This document shows positions 9,460-19,693 of a stretch of 64,000 nucleotides of DNA, one piece after another. The DNA is taken from assembly GCA_963825405.1 (NCBI GenBank), contig CAWGTB010000001.1, positions 700,863 through 764,862 on the forward strand, given 5' to 3'. The position numbers and the translations under genes are program-made. Numbering within the stretch: the first letter of the stretch is position 1; each line of letters starts with the position of its first letter. This DNA is from JACPNO01 sp963825405. Lineage in GTDB: Bacteria > Acidobacteriota > Terriglobia > Bryobacterales > Bryobacteraceae. Under the pieces are notes generated by a model. The model saw only the letters and a list, made by a program, of their open reading frames with translations. It did not search any database and was not told the DNA's origin.

Positions 9460-10325
9460 TCAGCACCTGCTCGATCGAGTCGGCGACCAGGTTGACGGCC
9501 GTCACCAGGGAGGCGATGGCTAGCGCGGGGAACAGCGTCGACCACCAGTACCCGGCGGGCAGCACGACGTAGTTGGCGTAGATGTCGGCGCCCCAGTCCG
9601 GCGTTGGCGGCTGGATGCCGAAGCCGAGGAAGGACAGCGTCGCCACCGTGAAGATGGCGTACCCGAGCCGGACGGTGAACTCGACCAGGACGGCGGGCGC
9701 CACGTTCGGCAGGATCTCGCGCGCCATGACCCACCCGGCCCCTCGCCCAGAAGGCGGGCAGCCGGGAGGTAGTCCAGGTGCCGTTCGGACAGCACCGCGG
9801 CGCGCACCGTGCGGGCGATGAGCGGCGTGAAGATGACGCCGATCACGATGATCAGGGTGGCCGTTGACGGGCCGAGCGCGACCAGGAACAGGAACGCGAC
9901 GATGACGGCGGGCAGCGCGAGCACCGCCTCCAGGACGCGGCTCGCGAGCAGGTCGAAGACGCCGCCGAAGTAGCCCATGACCAGGCCGAGGGCGGTCCCG
10001 GCGGCGGTGCCGAGCAGCGTGGCGAGCGGCGTGACGTACAGGATGTCCCTGGCCCCGGTGATCACCCGGGAGAGCACGTCCCGGCCGAGTTGGTCGGTGC
10101 CGAACCAGTGCGCCGCCGGAGGGGGCGGCGTTCGTGGCGAGCAGTTGCTGGGCGAGCGGGTCGTCCGGGGCGATCGACCCGCCGAAGATCGCGCACACGA
10201 TCCAGAAGAGCAGGATGCCGGCCCCGATCAGGAAGGTCGGCCTGCGCAGCAGCAGGCTCCAGGTGGTGGGGCTGGCCTGCGGCGGCAGCGGCTGCCAGGG
10301 CAGGGGCGGGAGCGGTCTCGGTCAT
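9452..10325 (-). CDS. ABC permease, DppC/OppC type (frame-broken)
   Basis: Inner-membrane subunit of the peptide-type importer. After an alanine-rich N-terminus (TETAPAPALAAAA) come the first membrane helix, then HWFGTDQLGRDVLSRVITGA, the invariant DppC motif. Helices follow at LLASRVLEAVLALPAVIVAF and ATLIIVIGVIF, and an EAA-type loop at REILPNVAPAVLVEFTVRLG. The C-terminus is a complete helix pair ending SIEQVLNG. The frame breaks near 10280, 10120 and 9745. The start ATG overlaps the stop of the DppB-like gene (ATGA at 10325), and the stop overlaps the ATPase start, so translation is coupled along the operon. Confidence 0.75.
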
Positions 10326-11285
10326 CACGCGGCTCCCGAGAGGCTGGCCCGCAGCCGCGGGCTGAGCCACGCGAGCAGCAGGTCGGCGGCGAGGGTGGCG
10401 AGGGCGTAGACCACGCCGATCGTGAGCACCCCGGCCTCCAGCATGGGGAAGTCCTTGGCGGTGGCGGCCTTGAAAATGAGGTTGCCGATGCCCTGGTAGT
10501 TGAACAGCGTCTCGGTAACGACCAGGCCCCCGATAAGGTACCCGGTTTGGGTTGCGACGACGGTAATGGTGGGCAGCAGCGAGTTGCGCAGCACGTGCCT
10601 GGTGATGACGGTGCTGGCGGGCAGGCCCTTAAGGATTGCGGTCCGTGCATAGTCCGAGTCCAGCGCCTCGATGGTGCCGGCCCGAGCCATTCTCGCTATG
10701 TAGCCGAATAGGACGAGGACCAGCGGTATTGCCGGCAGGATGAGGTGCCGGAACTGGCTGAGGTCACCCGCTCCGGGCCCGGCCGAGGCACTGGACGGCA
10801 GCCAGCGCAGCCCGGTGCTGAAGATCACGATCACCACGATTCCGGACACGAACTCGGGCACCGTGGCGGCGGACAGGCCCGCGACCGAGATGATCCGGTC
10901 CAGTGGCCGCCCGTTGCTGAGGGCGGCGGCCACGCCGCCGGCGATGCCGAGCGGGACGACTACCACGAACGCCAGCGTGGCGAGCTTCAGCGAGTTGAGC
11001 AGCGCCCCGCCGACCAGCGTGGAGACCGGGGACCGGTAGGAGTACGAGATGCCCATGTCCCCGTGCAGCAGCCCGCCGATCCAGCTCAGGTAGCGGGCCG
11101 AGCAGCGGCTGGCCGACGCCAAGCTGCTGGTCAAGGGCGTGCACCGCGCTGGCCGAGGCGAGGTTGCCGAGGATGGCGCGACCAGGATCACCTGGCAGGA
11201 CCTGCCCCGCGAAGAATACGATCACGCTCAGAATCCACAGCGTGAGCAGCATGAGCCCAAGGCGCCTCACAAGGAACATCGCCAT
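10325..11285 (-). CDS. ABC permease, DppB/OppB type (one frame break)
   Basis: First gene of the importer operon. The N-terminus FLVRRLGLMLLTLWILSVIV and the following LPGDPGRAILG are the standard start of DppB-type permeases. The body contains GDMGISYSYRSPVSTLVGGA, an EAA-loop region IARMARAGTIEALDSDYART and the closing helices. A single break near 11105 separates the N-terminal part from the rest. An AGG-containing ribosome site (GGAGGC) lies just upstream of the ATG at 11285. The promoter is presumably shared with hutH, in the 89-base divergent gap that holds a 19-base palindrome. Confidence 0.8.
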
Positions 11286-11330
11286 TTCTGGCCTCCTTGA
11301 TGCAGGGCCGCCATCTTAATACCGCGCCGC

Positions 11331-11349
11331 CACTAGCGAATCGCTAGTG
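11331..11349. promoter_or_regulatory. 19-base palindrome in the importer/hut divergent gap
   Basis: CACTAGCGA and TCGCTAGTG flank a central A, giving a perfect inverted repeat. It lies 46 bases from the importer start and 26 bases before the first hut start. A dimeric repressor or activator could control both directions from here. No regulator gene lies next to it, so the protein that binds it is unknown. Confidence 0.6.
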
Positions 11350-11374
11350 ATCCCACAGGTTAACTGCTTTAGAG

Positions 11375-12868
11375 ATGGGCCAGCAAGACATGACGATCAT
11401 GGTCAATGGAAGTGACCTTTCTGTTACGGACGTGGTGGCGGTCGCCCGGGGCGGTGCACCGGTCGCCCTGGACCCGGCAGCCCGGGACCGGATGCTCGCG
11501 GCCCGGGGCGTCGTCGAGGCCGCGCTCAGGTCCGGCGAGCCGGTTTACGGCCTGACCACGGGTGTCGCCGAGCGCAAGCGGGTCCTCCTTGCCCCCTCTG
11601 AGCGGCTGGGGTTCAGCCAGCGACTGGTGCACAATCACCGGATCGCCCAGGGTGCCCCCGCGCCCGCTGACGTGGTCCGGGGGGCCATGCTCTGCCTTGC
11701 CAACAGCTACGCCAAGGGCGTCACCGGCGTCCGGCCCGAGCTGTGCGAGATGATCATCGGCCTGCTCAACGCCGGCTTCGCGCCGGTCGTCCGCACGCTG
11801 GGATCGATCGGGCAGGGCGACCTCGGGCCGATGGCGGACCTTGCGCACGGGTTGCTGGAGCGCAGCGGCGTCGTGCTGGCGGAGAATGAGGGGCTCGCCC
11901 TTGTCAACAGCAACGCGTTCACCACCGCCTGGGCGGCGCTCGCGCTGGCGGACGCGTCCCGGCTAGCGGACGTGCTCGACGTGGCGGCCGCGCTGGACCT
12001 GGAGGCGTTCGGCGCGAACGTGACGAGCCTGCACCCGGCGATAGGGGAGATCCGGCCGTACCCAGGGCTGGCGTTCACGCTGCGGCGGCTGACCTCGCTG
12101 CTTTCCGGTAGCTACCTCTGGGGGCCAGGAGCGGCGCGGTTCCTGCAGGACCCGCTGACGTTCCGGTGCATCCCGCAGGTGCACGGGGCGGCCCGCGACG
12201 CGCTGGCGTACGCCCTGGCCGCCGCGCACACCGAGCTGAACTCCTCGCAGGCCAACCCGGTCGTGCTCCTCGACGAGGGGCGGATCGTCTCGGTCGGGAA
12301 CTTCGACATCGGCCCGCTCGCCGCCGCGCTCGACTTCGCCCGCATCGCGCTGGCCCCGGTCGTGACCAGCGCCAACGAGCGCCTGGTGAAGCTGCTGCAG
12401 GCACCCTTCTCCGGGCTGCCCACGGGGCTGGCGGGCACCGCGGGGCAAGGCTTGGAGACCGGGGAGGACGCGTTGTCGGAACTGGCCGTCGCGGGCCAGG
12501 CGATCACCGCCGAGGCCCGGCTGCTAGCCGGGCCGGTCTCCTACGAGCTGGCCAGTTCGGCGAAGGCCGAGGGCATCGAGGACCGCACGACGATGGCACC
12601 GCTGTCCGCGCGCCGTCTCGCGGAGATGGTCGGCCTCATCGCGCGGGTCGCCGCGATCGAGCTAGTGGTCGCCGCCCAGGCGATCGACCTGCGCAGGGCC
12701 GCGGGCGGCGCCGGCGGCCTCGGCGCAGGCACCGACCGGGCGTACCGGATGGTCCGCGAGATCGTCCCGTTCGTCCACTCTGGGGGGATGCTGCCGCCCG
12801 ACCTGGAGCCGGTCGTCGGCCTGGTGACGCGCGGCGACCCGGCGGCCCCGCCTGACCTGCTCGCATGA
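11375..12868 (+). CDS. Aromatic amino acid lyase (HutH-like) lacking the MIO triad
   Basis: A 497-residue, unbroken protein of the histidine/phenylalanine ammonia-lyase fold. It has YGLTTGVAERKRV (family YGVNTGFG), QRLVHNHRIAQGA, NSNAFTTAWAALALADA, NSSQANPVVL and SVGNFDIGPLA. In true lyases Ala-Ser-Gly in GSVGASGDLAPL cyclises into the MIO electrophile. Here the segment reads GSIGQGDLGPMADLAHG, with no such triad. The HutH motifs SGNFHG and QEDHVSMG are also changed (GNFDIG and IEDRTTMAP). Position before hutU-hutF-hutI suggests a link to histidine or a related imidazole compound, but standard ammonia elimination from histidine is doubtful. Several ATGs (11375, 11390, 11399) could be the start, and none has a strong ribosome site. 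Confidence 0.8.
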   Translation: MGQQDMTIMVNGSDLSVTDVVAVARGGAPVALDPAARDRMLAARGVVEAALRSGEPVYGLTTGVAERKRVLLAPSERLGFSQRLVHNHRIAQGAPAPADVVRGAMLCLANSYAKGVTGVRPELCEMIIGLLNAGFAPVVRTLGSIGQGDLGPMADLAHGLLERSGVVLAENEGLALVNSNAFTTAWAALALADASRLADVLDVAAALDLEAFGANVTSLHPAIGEIRPYPGLAFTLRRLTSLLSGSYLWGPGAARFLQDPLTFRCIPQVHGAARDALAYALAAAHTELNSSQANPVVLLDEGRIVSVGNFDIGPLAAALDFARIALAPVVTSANERLVKLLQAPFSGLPTGLAGTAGQGLETGEDALSELAVAGQAITAEARLLAGPVSYELASSAKAEGIEDRTTMAPLSARRLAEMVGLIARVAAIELVVAAQAIDLRRAAGGAGGLGAGTDRAYRMVREIVPFVHSGGMLPPDLEPVVGLVTRGDPAAPPDLLA

Positions 12869-12870
12869 AA

Positions 12871-13422
12871 CTAGCCGGGAAGCACGGGATAGCGGCCCTG
12901 GAAGCGGACCAGGGGGTCGCCTGACTCAGCCACGTAGGCAACGCCGGTGACCGCCGCGATCACGAGCAGGTGGTCACCGGCAGGCACGCGGCGGGCAACT
13001 GCGCACTCCACTGCCGCCAGCCCGCCGAGCGGGATCAGCGCGCCGGACGTCGCGCCGCGCACGTGCGCCGCGTCCTCGAGGATGAGCCGGGCGGAGGGCC
13101 GCCCGGACGCGGCGAACTGCCCGGCGAGCACGCGCTGGCTGGCCGACAGCAGCGTGACGGCGAACCGGGCGGCGGGCAGCGAGGGACGGCTCAGCACCTC
13201 GGCCGGGTAAGAGCCGGCGATGAGGGAGATGAGGACCATGGGCGGGTCCAGCGACACCGGGCAGAACGCGGTCACCGTCGTCCCGATGTCGTCGCGGTCG
13301 TCGGCGAGCGTGACCAGCGTGACCCCGGCTGCCCACTGGGACAGCGCGGCGGCGAGGTCGCTTCCTTCGACAGCGGACACGTAGGCCGACAACGGAAGCG
13401 GCGCGGGAAAGGAATCGCTCAC
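12871..13422 (-). CDS. Flavin reductase domain protein
   Basis: A 183-residue protein of the flavin reductase (HpaC/FMN-binding split barrel) family, from the GTG at 13422. Diagnostic stretches are LAAALSQWAAGVTLVTLADD, GTTVTAFCPVSLDPPMVLIS, FAVTLLSASQRVLAGQFA and a C-terminal VVRFQGRY-like strand. Such proteins reduce FMN or FAD with NAD(P)H, usually for a partner monooxygenase. It is convergent with the HutH-like gene (2 bases apart) and divergent from hutU, so it interrupts the hut genes on the opposite strand. No monooxygenase partner is seen in the window. Confidence 0.75.
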   Translation of the reverse strand: MSDSFPAPLPLSAYVSAVEGSDLAAALSQWAAGVTLVTLADDRDDIGTTVTAFCPVSLDPPMVLISLIAGSYPAEVLSRPSLPAARFAVTLLSASQRVLAGQFAASGRPSARLILEDAAHVRGATSGALIPLGGLAAVECAVARRVPAGDHLLVIAAVTGVAYVAESGDPLVRFQGRYPVLPG

Positions 13423-13504
13423 CCCGACGAGGGTAGCGCCGTTCCGGCGCTCGTTGGCCAACCCGGGGTGTTGCGGGAGAGGCGTCTGGGTGATGATGAG
13501 GGGC

Positions 13505-15160
13505 ATGACAGGCCGGGTGGTACGCGCGCCGAGGGGCGCCTCGCTGACGTGCAAGGGGTGGCCCCAGGAGGCCGCCATGCGAATGCTGATGAACAACCTC
13601 GATCCGGAGGTCGCGGAGCATCCCGACCAGCTCATCGTGTACGGCGGCTCCGGCCGGGCGGCGCGCAGCTGGCAGGCGTTCGACGCGATTGTCGCCACGC
13701 TGCGTGACCTAGAGCAGGACGAGACGCTGCTCGTCCAGTCCGGCAAGCCGGTTGGCGTGCTGCGGACGCACGAGTGGGCACCCCGGGTCCTGATCGCCAA
13801 CTCCAACCTGGTCCCGCAGTGGGCGAACTGGGATGAGTTCCGCCGCCTTGAGCAGCTCGGCCTGACCATGTACGGGCAGATGACCGCCGGGTCATGGATC
13901 TACATCGGCACCCAGGGCATCCTGCAGGGCACCTACGAGACCTTCGCCGCGATCGCCGCCAAGAAGCATGGCGGCTCGCTGGCCGGCACCATCACGCTGA
14001 CCGCCGGGCTCGGCGGAATGGGCGGCGCGCAGCCGCTGGCGGTCACCATGAACGGCGGCGTGGCGATCTGCGTGGACTGCGATCCGTCACGGGTGGCGCG
14101 GCGGATCGAGCAGGCATACCTCGACGAGCAGGCCGACGACGTGGACGACGCCGTGCGCAAGGCCGTGGCGGCGCGGGACGCCGGCCTCCCGCTGTCGCTC
14201 GGGCTCGTCGGGAACGCTGCGGACATCCTGCCGAGGATGCTGGCCGCCGGGGCGCCCGTCGACATCGTCACCGACCAGACATCGGCGCACGACCCCCTGA
14301 CGTACCTGCCGAAGGGCGTCGCGTTCGAGGACATGGCGGCGCTGCGCGCCGAGGACCCGGCGGGGTTCACCGCGCGGGCCCGGGAATCGATGGCGGAGCA
14401 CGTCGCGGCGATGGTCGGCTTCCTGGACAGCGGGGCGGAGGTGTTCGACTACGGGAACTCGATCAGGGGCGAGGCGCAGCTGGCCGGCTATGAGCGGGCG
14501 TTCGCGTTCCCCGGCTTCGTGCCGGCCTACATCCGCCCGCTGTTCTGTGAGGGAAAGGGGCCGTTCCGGTGGGCCGCGCTGTCTGGCGACCCGAAGGACA
14601 TCGCGGCGACCGATCGCGCCGTGGCCGGCCTCTTCCCGGACAACGAGCCGCTCAACAGGTGGCTGCGCCTGGCGGCGGAGAAGGTCAAGTTCCAGGGGCT
14701 GCCGGCCCGGATCTGCTGGCTCGGCTACGGCGAGCGGCACCTTGCGGGGCTGCGGTTCAACGAGATGGTGGCCCGTGGCGAGGTGGCGGCACCTATCGTG
14801 CTGGGCCGCGACCACCTGGACACCGGCTCGGTCGCCTCACCGTACCGGGAGACCGAGGCGATGGCCGACGGGTCCGACGCGATCGCCGACTGGCCGCTGC
14901 TGAACGCGCTGGTCAATACCTCCTCCGGCGCGTCGTGGGTGTCGATCCACCACGGCGGCGGGGTGGGCATGGGGCGGTCCATCCACGCGGGCCAGGTGAC
15001 CGTCGCCGACGGCACCGAACTGGCGGCCGCCAAGCTGGAACGGGTCCTCACCAACGACCCGGGGACCGGTGTCATCCGGCACGCGGACGCGGGCTACGAG
15101 ACGGCGCAGCGGGTCGCCGCGGCGAACTCGCTGACCGTCCACGTCGAGGCGGGCCCGTGA
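13505..15160 (+). CDS. hutU: Urocanate hydratase
   Basis: Intact, 551 residues from the ATG at 13505 (GATGAGG just upstream), the usual length for urocanase. It adds water to urocanate, using NAD+ as an electrophile, to give 4-imidazolone-5-propionate. NAD-binding glycine stretch: TAGLGGMGGAQPLAVTMNGG. Other family blocks are DPEVAEHPDQLIVYGGSGRA, YGQMTAGSWIYIGTQGI, FVPAYIRPLFCEGKGPFRW and the cysteine region ARICWLGYGERH. The GTGA overlap with hutF indicates coupled translation. It is the second step of histidine degradation. Confidence 0.93.
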   Translation: MTGRVVRAPRGASLTCKGWPQEAAMRMLMNNLDPEVAEHPDQLIVYGGSGRAARSWQAFDAIVATLRDLEQDETLLVQSGKPVGVLRTHEWAPRVLIANSNLVPQWANWDEFRRLEQLGLTMYGQMTAGSWIYIGTQGILQGTYETFAAIAAKKHGGSLAGTITLTAGLGGMGGAQPLAVTMNGGVAICVDCDPSRVARRIEQAYLDEQADDVDDAVRKAVAARDAGLPLSLGLVGNAADILPRMLAAGAPVDIVTDQTSAHDPLTYLPKGVAFEDMAALRAEDPAGFTARARESMAEHVAAMVGFLDSGAEVFDYGNSIRGEAQLAGYERAFAFPGFVPAYIRPLFCEGKGPFRWAALSGDPKDIAATDRAVAGLFPDNEPLNRWLRLAAEKVKFQGLPARICWLGYGERHLAGLRFNEMVARGEVAAPIVLGRDHLDTGSVASPYRETEAMADGSDAIADWPLLNALVNTSSGASWVSIHHGGGVGMGRSIHAGQVTVADGTELAAAKLERVLTNDPGTGVIRHADAGYETAQRVAAANSLTVHVEAGP

Positions 15161-16576
15161 CCACGGCCGCCCGCCGCTGGCACGCCGAGCTGGCTTGGCT
15201 GGCGCCGCCGGCTTGGGCTGCGCCCGGCCAGGGGCCGGGGGAACTTGCCGCGGATGTCCTGATCGAGGCGACGGGGGAGCGGTTCACCGCCGTCACGCCC
15301 GGCGTGCCGGCCGCCCAGGCGCCGCCCGGAACCACGCGGCTGCCTGGCATCACGCTGCCGGGCCTGGCGAACGCGCACTCCCACGCGTTCCACCGGGCGC
15401 TGCGCGGCGGGGCGGGGACTGGGGGAGACTCGTTCTGGACGTGGCGAGACCGGATGTACTCCGTCGCCGGGCGGCTGGATCCGGACACCTATTACGCGCT
15501 CGCTCGCGCCACGTTCGCGGAGATGGCCCTCGCCGGGATCACCTGCGTGGGCGAGTTCCACTACGTTCACCACGACGCGGACGGCACGCCCTATGCCGAT
15601 CCCAACGAGGTCGGCCGCCGCGTCATCGACGCGCCGCGGCCTGGCGGGCCTGCCGGATCACGCTGCTGGACGCGTGCTACCTGGCGGGCGGCTTCGAGCC
15701 GGGCGGAGTCCCCCGGCCGCTGACCGGCGTGCAGCAGCGATTCGGTGACGGCTCGGCGGCGGGCTGGACGGCGCGGATGGCGGACTTCAGCTGCGACTCC
15801 CACGGCATGCTCGGCCCGCACGCCAGGATCGGCGCCGCGATCCACTCGGCGCGCGCGGTGCCGCCCGAGCAGATGCCCGAGGTCATGGGCTGGTCGCACC
15901 ACCATGGCGCGCCAGTCCACGTCCACCTTTCCGAGCAGCCGCTGGAGAACGCCGAGACGCGGGCCGCCTTCGGCCACACGCCGTCGGAGGTGCTCGAGGA
16001 GGCGGGCGTGCTCGGCCCCCGCTCCACGATGGTGCACGCGACCCACCTGACCGAACGGGACATCTCGCTGCTCGGCGAATCCCGTACCGCGGTGTGCATG
16101 TGCCCGCTGACCGAGGCCGACCTCGCGGACGGCGTCGGGCCCGCCCCGGAACTGGCGGCGGCCGGGTGCGCGCTGAGCCTGGGCAGCGACGGCCACTCGG
16201 CCATTGACCTGCTGGCCGAGGCTCGCTGGATGGAGCTGTCGCAGCGCCTGGTCTCCCGCCGCCGCGGCCACTTCACGGCCGCCGACCAGGCCGCGGCCGC
16301 CACCGCGGCCGGACATGCCTGCCTGGGCTGGCCGGACGCCGGGGAGGTCGTGCCCGGCGCCTACGCCGACCTGGTCACGCTCACCCTCGACACCCCGCGG
16401 CTCGCGGGGCGGCCGCCGCCGCTGACCCGCTCGGCGCGGTCTTCGCCGCCGGGACCGCCGCTGACGTCCGGCATGTCGTCGCCTCCGGCCGCGACATCGT
16501 GCGCGACGGGCGTCACCTGCTCGTCGACGACGTGCCGGGCGAGATGGCCGCCGCGATCCGCGCGGTCGTCGGCTGA
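15157..16576 (+). CDS. hutF: Formimidoylglutamate deiminase (frame-broken)
   Basis: Amidohydrolase that turns N-formimino-L-glutamate into N-formyl-L-glutamate and ammonia. Metal and active-site blocks are LPGLANAHSHAFHRALRG, a HVHLSEQPLENAET strand (zinc His and substrate region) and CALSLGSDGHSAIDLL (metal Asp). The frame breaks near 15640, and again near 16410, after which AAGTAADVRHVVASGRDIV and the stop at 16576 are in another frame. The start GTG (15157) overlaps the hutU stop, and the stop overlaps the hutI start. HutF rather than HutG-formiminoglutamase means a deformylase is needed to finish the pathway. None is in this window. Confidence 0.85.
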
Positions 16577-17756
16577 TGAGCGCGGGGCCTGCCGGGAGCA
16601 CCCTCATCACCGGGATCGGCGAGCTCGTCACGAATGCCGGGGCACTGGATGAGTTCGCCGCCGTCGCCAGCGCGGCCCTGGTCATCGAGGGAGACCGGAT
16701 CGCCTGGACCGGCCCGGCCGCGCGCGCCCCGGCCGCGGACGCCATGACCGACGCCGGGGGCCGGGCCGTGCTTCCCGGCTTCGTCGACTCGCACGCGCAC
16801 CTGGTCTTCGCGGGGAGCGGTCCGCTGAGTTCACCGCCCGGATGGCCGGGCAGGGATACGCCGCGGGCGGCATCCGGACCACGGTCGCCGCGACGCGCGC
16901 CGCGACCGACGACGACCTCAGGCGCGGGCTGAACCGCCTGGCCAGCGAGATGCTCCGGCAGGGGACGACGACGTTCGAGTGCAAGTCGGGATACGGGCTG
17001 ACCGTGCACGACGAGGCCCGGTCGGTTGCCATCGCGGCGGAGGCCACCCCGGAAGTCACCTACCTGGGGGCGCACGTCGTGCCCGCCGAGTACGCGGGCG
17101 ACCCGGCCGGATACGTGGACCTCGTGCGCGGGGAGATGCTCGACGCCTGCGCGCCGCACGCGCGCTGGGTCGATGTCTTCTGCGAGCGCGGCGCGTTCGA
17201 CGCGGACGCGGCCCGCGCCATCCTCGCGGCCGGCCAGGCCCGCGGCCTGCTGCCCCGGGTGCACGCCAGCCAGCTAGGCCCGGGACCGGGGGTGATCGTC
17301 GCGGTCGAGGCGGGCGCCGCGTCCGCCGATCACTGCACCTTCCTCACCGACGCCGACGTGGACGCGCTCGCGTCCTCCGGCACGGTCGCCACGCTGCTGC
17401 CGGGTGCCGAGTTCGGCACCCGGCAGCCCTACCCGGACGCCCGCCGCCTGCTTCAAGCAGGCGTCACCGTGGCGCTGGCAACAGACTGCAATCCCGGATC
17501 GTCCTTTACCTCCAGCATGCCCTTCTGCATTGCGCTGGCCGTCCGGGACATGCGGATGACCACCACGGAGGCGGTCTGGGCCGCCACGGCCGGCGGCGCG
17601 CGGGCACTGCGCCGCCCCGACGTCGGCTACCTGGCCCCGGGGGCGCTGGCCGACCTGGTCATCCTCGACGCCCCGTCCCATGCCTACCTGGCCTACCGGC
17701 CGGGCGTCCCGCTCGTGCACGCCGTCTGGAAGTCGGGCCAGCCAGTAGCGATCTAG
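16576..17756 (+). CDS. hutI: Imidazolonepropionase (one frame break)
   Basis: Amidohydrolase that opens the imidazolone ring to give formiminoglutamate, the step between HutU and HutF. Metal ligands are visible: LPGFVDSHAHLVFAG (HxH), YLGAHVVPAEYAG, ASADHCTFLTDADVDAL and ATDCNPGSSFTSSMPFCIAL (Asp). The FECKSGYGL block binds substrate. The N-terminal 80 codons and the rest are in different frames, joined near 16820. The start overlaps the hutF stop by one base. The protein ends HAVWKSGQPVAI. Confidence 0.9.
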
Positions 17757-17834
17757 CCGCCGGCCTGCCCGGCCCAGCCCGGACTTGGCACCGTCTTGGC
17801 ACCGTCGTCTGGGAGTTACCGGGGGGAGTGTTCG

Positions 17835-19610
17835 TTATGGATAAGGAAATGCGCCATGCCCCGGGGAGCGTCAGCGGGCCATACGGCGGGAGGCCGGCGC
17901 GGGCCGCGATGTGCCAGGCAGGACCCCAGCCGTCGGTGAAGGCGGCGGCGAGCCCGGACAGGCTGGGAAGCCCCAGGCCAGCAGCCGCGGCCGGCATTGC
18001 CTCGCTGGACTCGGCGGGGCGGAGCTGATCCAGCGGGCCCAGCCGGGGAAGACCCGAACCGGGGCGTCCGCCGGCAACCCCGCGCGGCGCCGGGCGATCT
18101 CGACCGCGTCCCGCAGGCCGCCCGCCTCGTCCGCTAGCCCGTTGGCCACGGCGTCCGCGCCTGTCCATACCCGGCCGCGGGCGAGCTCGTCCACGCGGTC
18201 AATCGGAAGCCGCCGGCCGTCGGCAACCTTGCGCGTGAAGTCCGCGTAGATCGCGTCGAGCCACACGTTGATCCGCTCCCACTCATCCTCGGTGAACGGG
18301 CGGGACAGGGAGAACATCGTGGCGTTCTCCCCGGAGGCGATGACCTCGCTATTCACGCCAGCGCGGCCGAACATCTCCCGCAGCACTGGCTTGCCCATGA
18401 TCACCCCGATCGAGCCGGTCAGCGTCCCCGGCTGGGCCACGATGACGTCGGCGGGCGCGGAGATGAAGTAGCCGCCGGACGCCGCGACATCACCCATCGA
18501 CACGATGACCGGCTTGCCGGCGGCGCGGGTCCGGACCACCTCCCGCCAGATGGTGTCCGAGGCGGTCGCCGAGCCACCGGGGCTGTTGACCCGCAGCACG
18601 ACCGCGCGGGCCTTATCGTCGGCTGCCGCCGCGCGCAGCGCGGCGCCGATCGTGTCGGACCCGATGCCGCCGCCGCCGACCGGCCCCCGGCCGCTGCGCC
18701 CGGACCGGATCGGGCCATGCGCGTAGATCATCGCGACGTACCGCTCGCCGCCCGGTCCGGCCTGAATGCGGCGCTGGACGCCAGCGAGGGCGTGCACCCG
18801 CTGGTAGCGCTGCAGGTAGAGCAGGGTCGCGTTGGGCCCGGCCGCCTTCCGCGCGGCGTCGTAGACCTCGTCGCGGTAGCCCAGCTCGTCGACCAGCCCC
18901 TGGTCGAGGGCCTGCTGGGCGAGGAACGGGCCGCGCGCGAAGCAGCTGCACGGGCTTGCTCGACGGTCGTGCCCCGCGCCACGGCGATCCCGTCGGCGAG
19001 CTGCTCGGCGACCGACTCCAGGAGCCGCTCCGCGGCCTCGCGGGCGGGGCCGGTGAACCCGGTCTCGGTGAACTGGTCGGCGGCGGACTTGTACTCGTGC
19101 CGCTTGGCGCTCTGGAAGTCCACGCCGACCTTGGCCAGCGCGTCGTGCAGGAAGACCTGCTCGATGGCGAGCCCGGTCAGCCCGAGCGTGCCCGACGGCT
19201 GCAGCCAGATCTTGTCGAAGGAGGTAGCCAGGTAGTACGGCAGGTTCCCCCGGACGAACTCGCCGAACGTCTCCGCCCACGCGATGGCCAGCTTGCCGCT
19301 GCGGCGGAAGTCCCGTGATGGCATCGCGCAGTTCCTGGATCCGGGCCAGCCCGATCCGGCTCCCGCCGACCTTCACGACGAGCACCTTCACGCGGTCGTC
19401 CGTGGCGGCGCGCCGCAGGGCCTCCAGGATGTCAGGCAGCCGGAGCCGGCGCATGGTCAGCACGGCGGAGATCGGGTCGCCGGGCGGCCCCTCGGCCAGC
19501 CCGTCGGTAAGGTCGAGCTCCAGGATCAGCGGCCCGGTCCGGCGCCTGTTCAGCCGGGTGAGCTGGCTGGTGATCTGGCTTGTGATCTGGCTGGAGAGCG
19601 CGTCTGCCAT
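17835..19610 (-). CDS. sppA: Signal peptide peptidase SppA, long form (frame-broken)
   Basis: About 590 residues with the duplicated SppA fold. The N-terminal half carries the lysine block SAKRHEYKSAADQF, where the general-base Lys lies. The C-terminal half carries VLRVNSPGGSATASDTIW and the serine block GDVAASGGYFISAPADV, then TGSIGVIMGKP. Breaks near 19320 and 18945 shift the middle out of frame. Another near 18038 is inferred because FTDGWGPAWHIAARAGLPPY and GPLTLPGAWRI, typical of the family C-terminus, lie in another frame. Sensible stops are the TAA at 17835 after one more indel, or TGA at 17871. SppA enzymes degrade cleaved signal peptides in the membrane. A 12-base repeat (TTACTGATCCAG, twice) lies just upstream of the start at about 19650. 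Confidence 0.8.
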
Positions 19611-19693
19611 GCGGCCAAGCTTACGTCCGCGCCAAGAGGGCTACTCTCCTTACTGATCCAGTTACTGATCCAGTTACTCCTCCAGAACGGAAA

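Noticed and set aside
11375..12868. Reading the HutH-like gene as an ordinary hutH
   Set aside because: The MIO triad and the two substrate motifs are absent in an unbroken frame, so the standard symbol would mislead.
15591..17264. 557-codon minus-strand frame
   Set aside because: Antisense of hutF and hutI, which have clear metal-binding motifs on the plus strand.
17838..18028. Plus-strand ORF with a good ribosome site after hutI
   Set aside because: It overlaps the C-terminal coding region of sppA, whose family ending is visible on the other strand; the plus frame is low-complexity.
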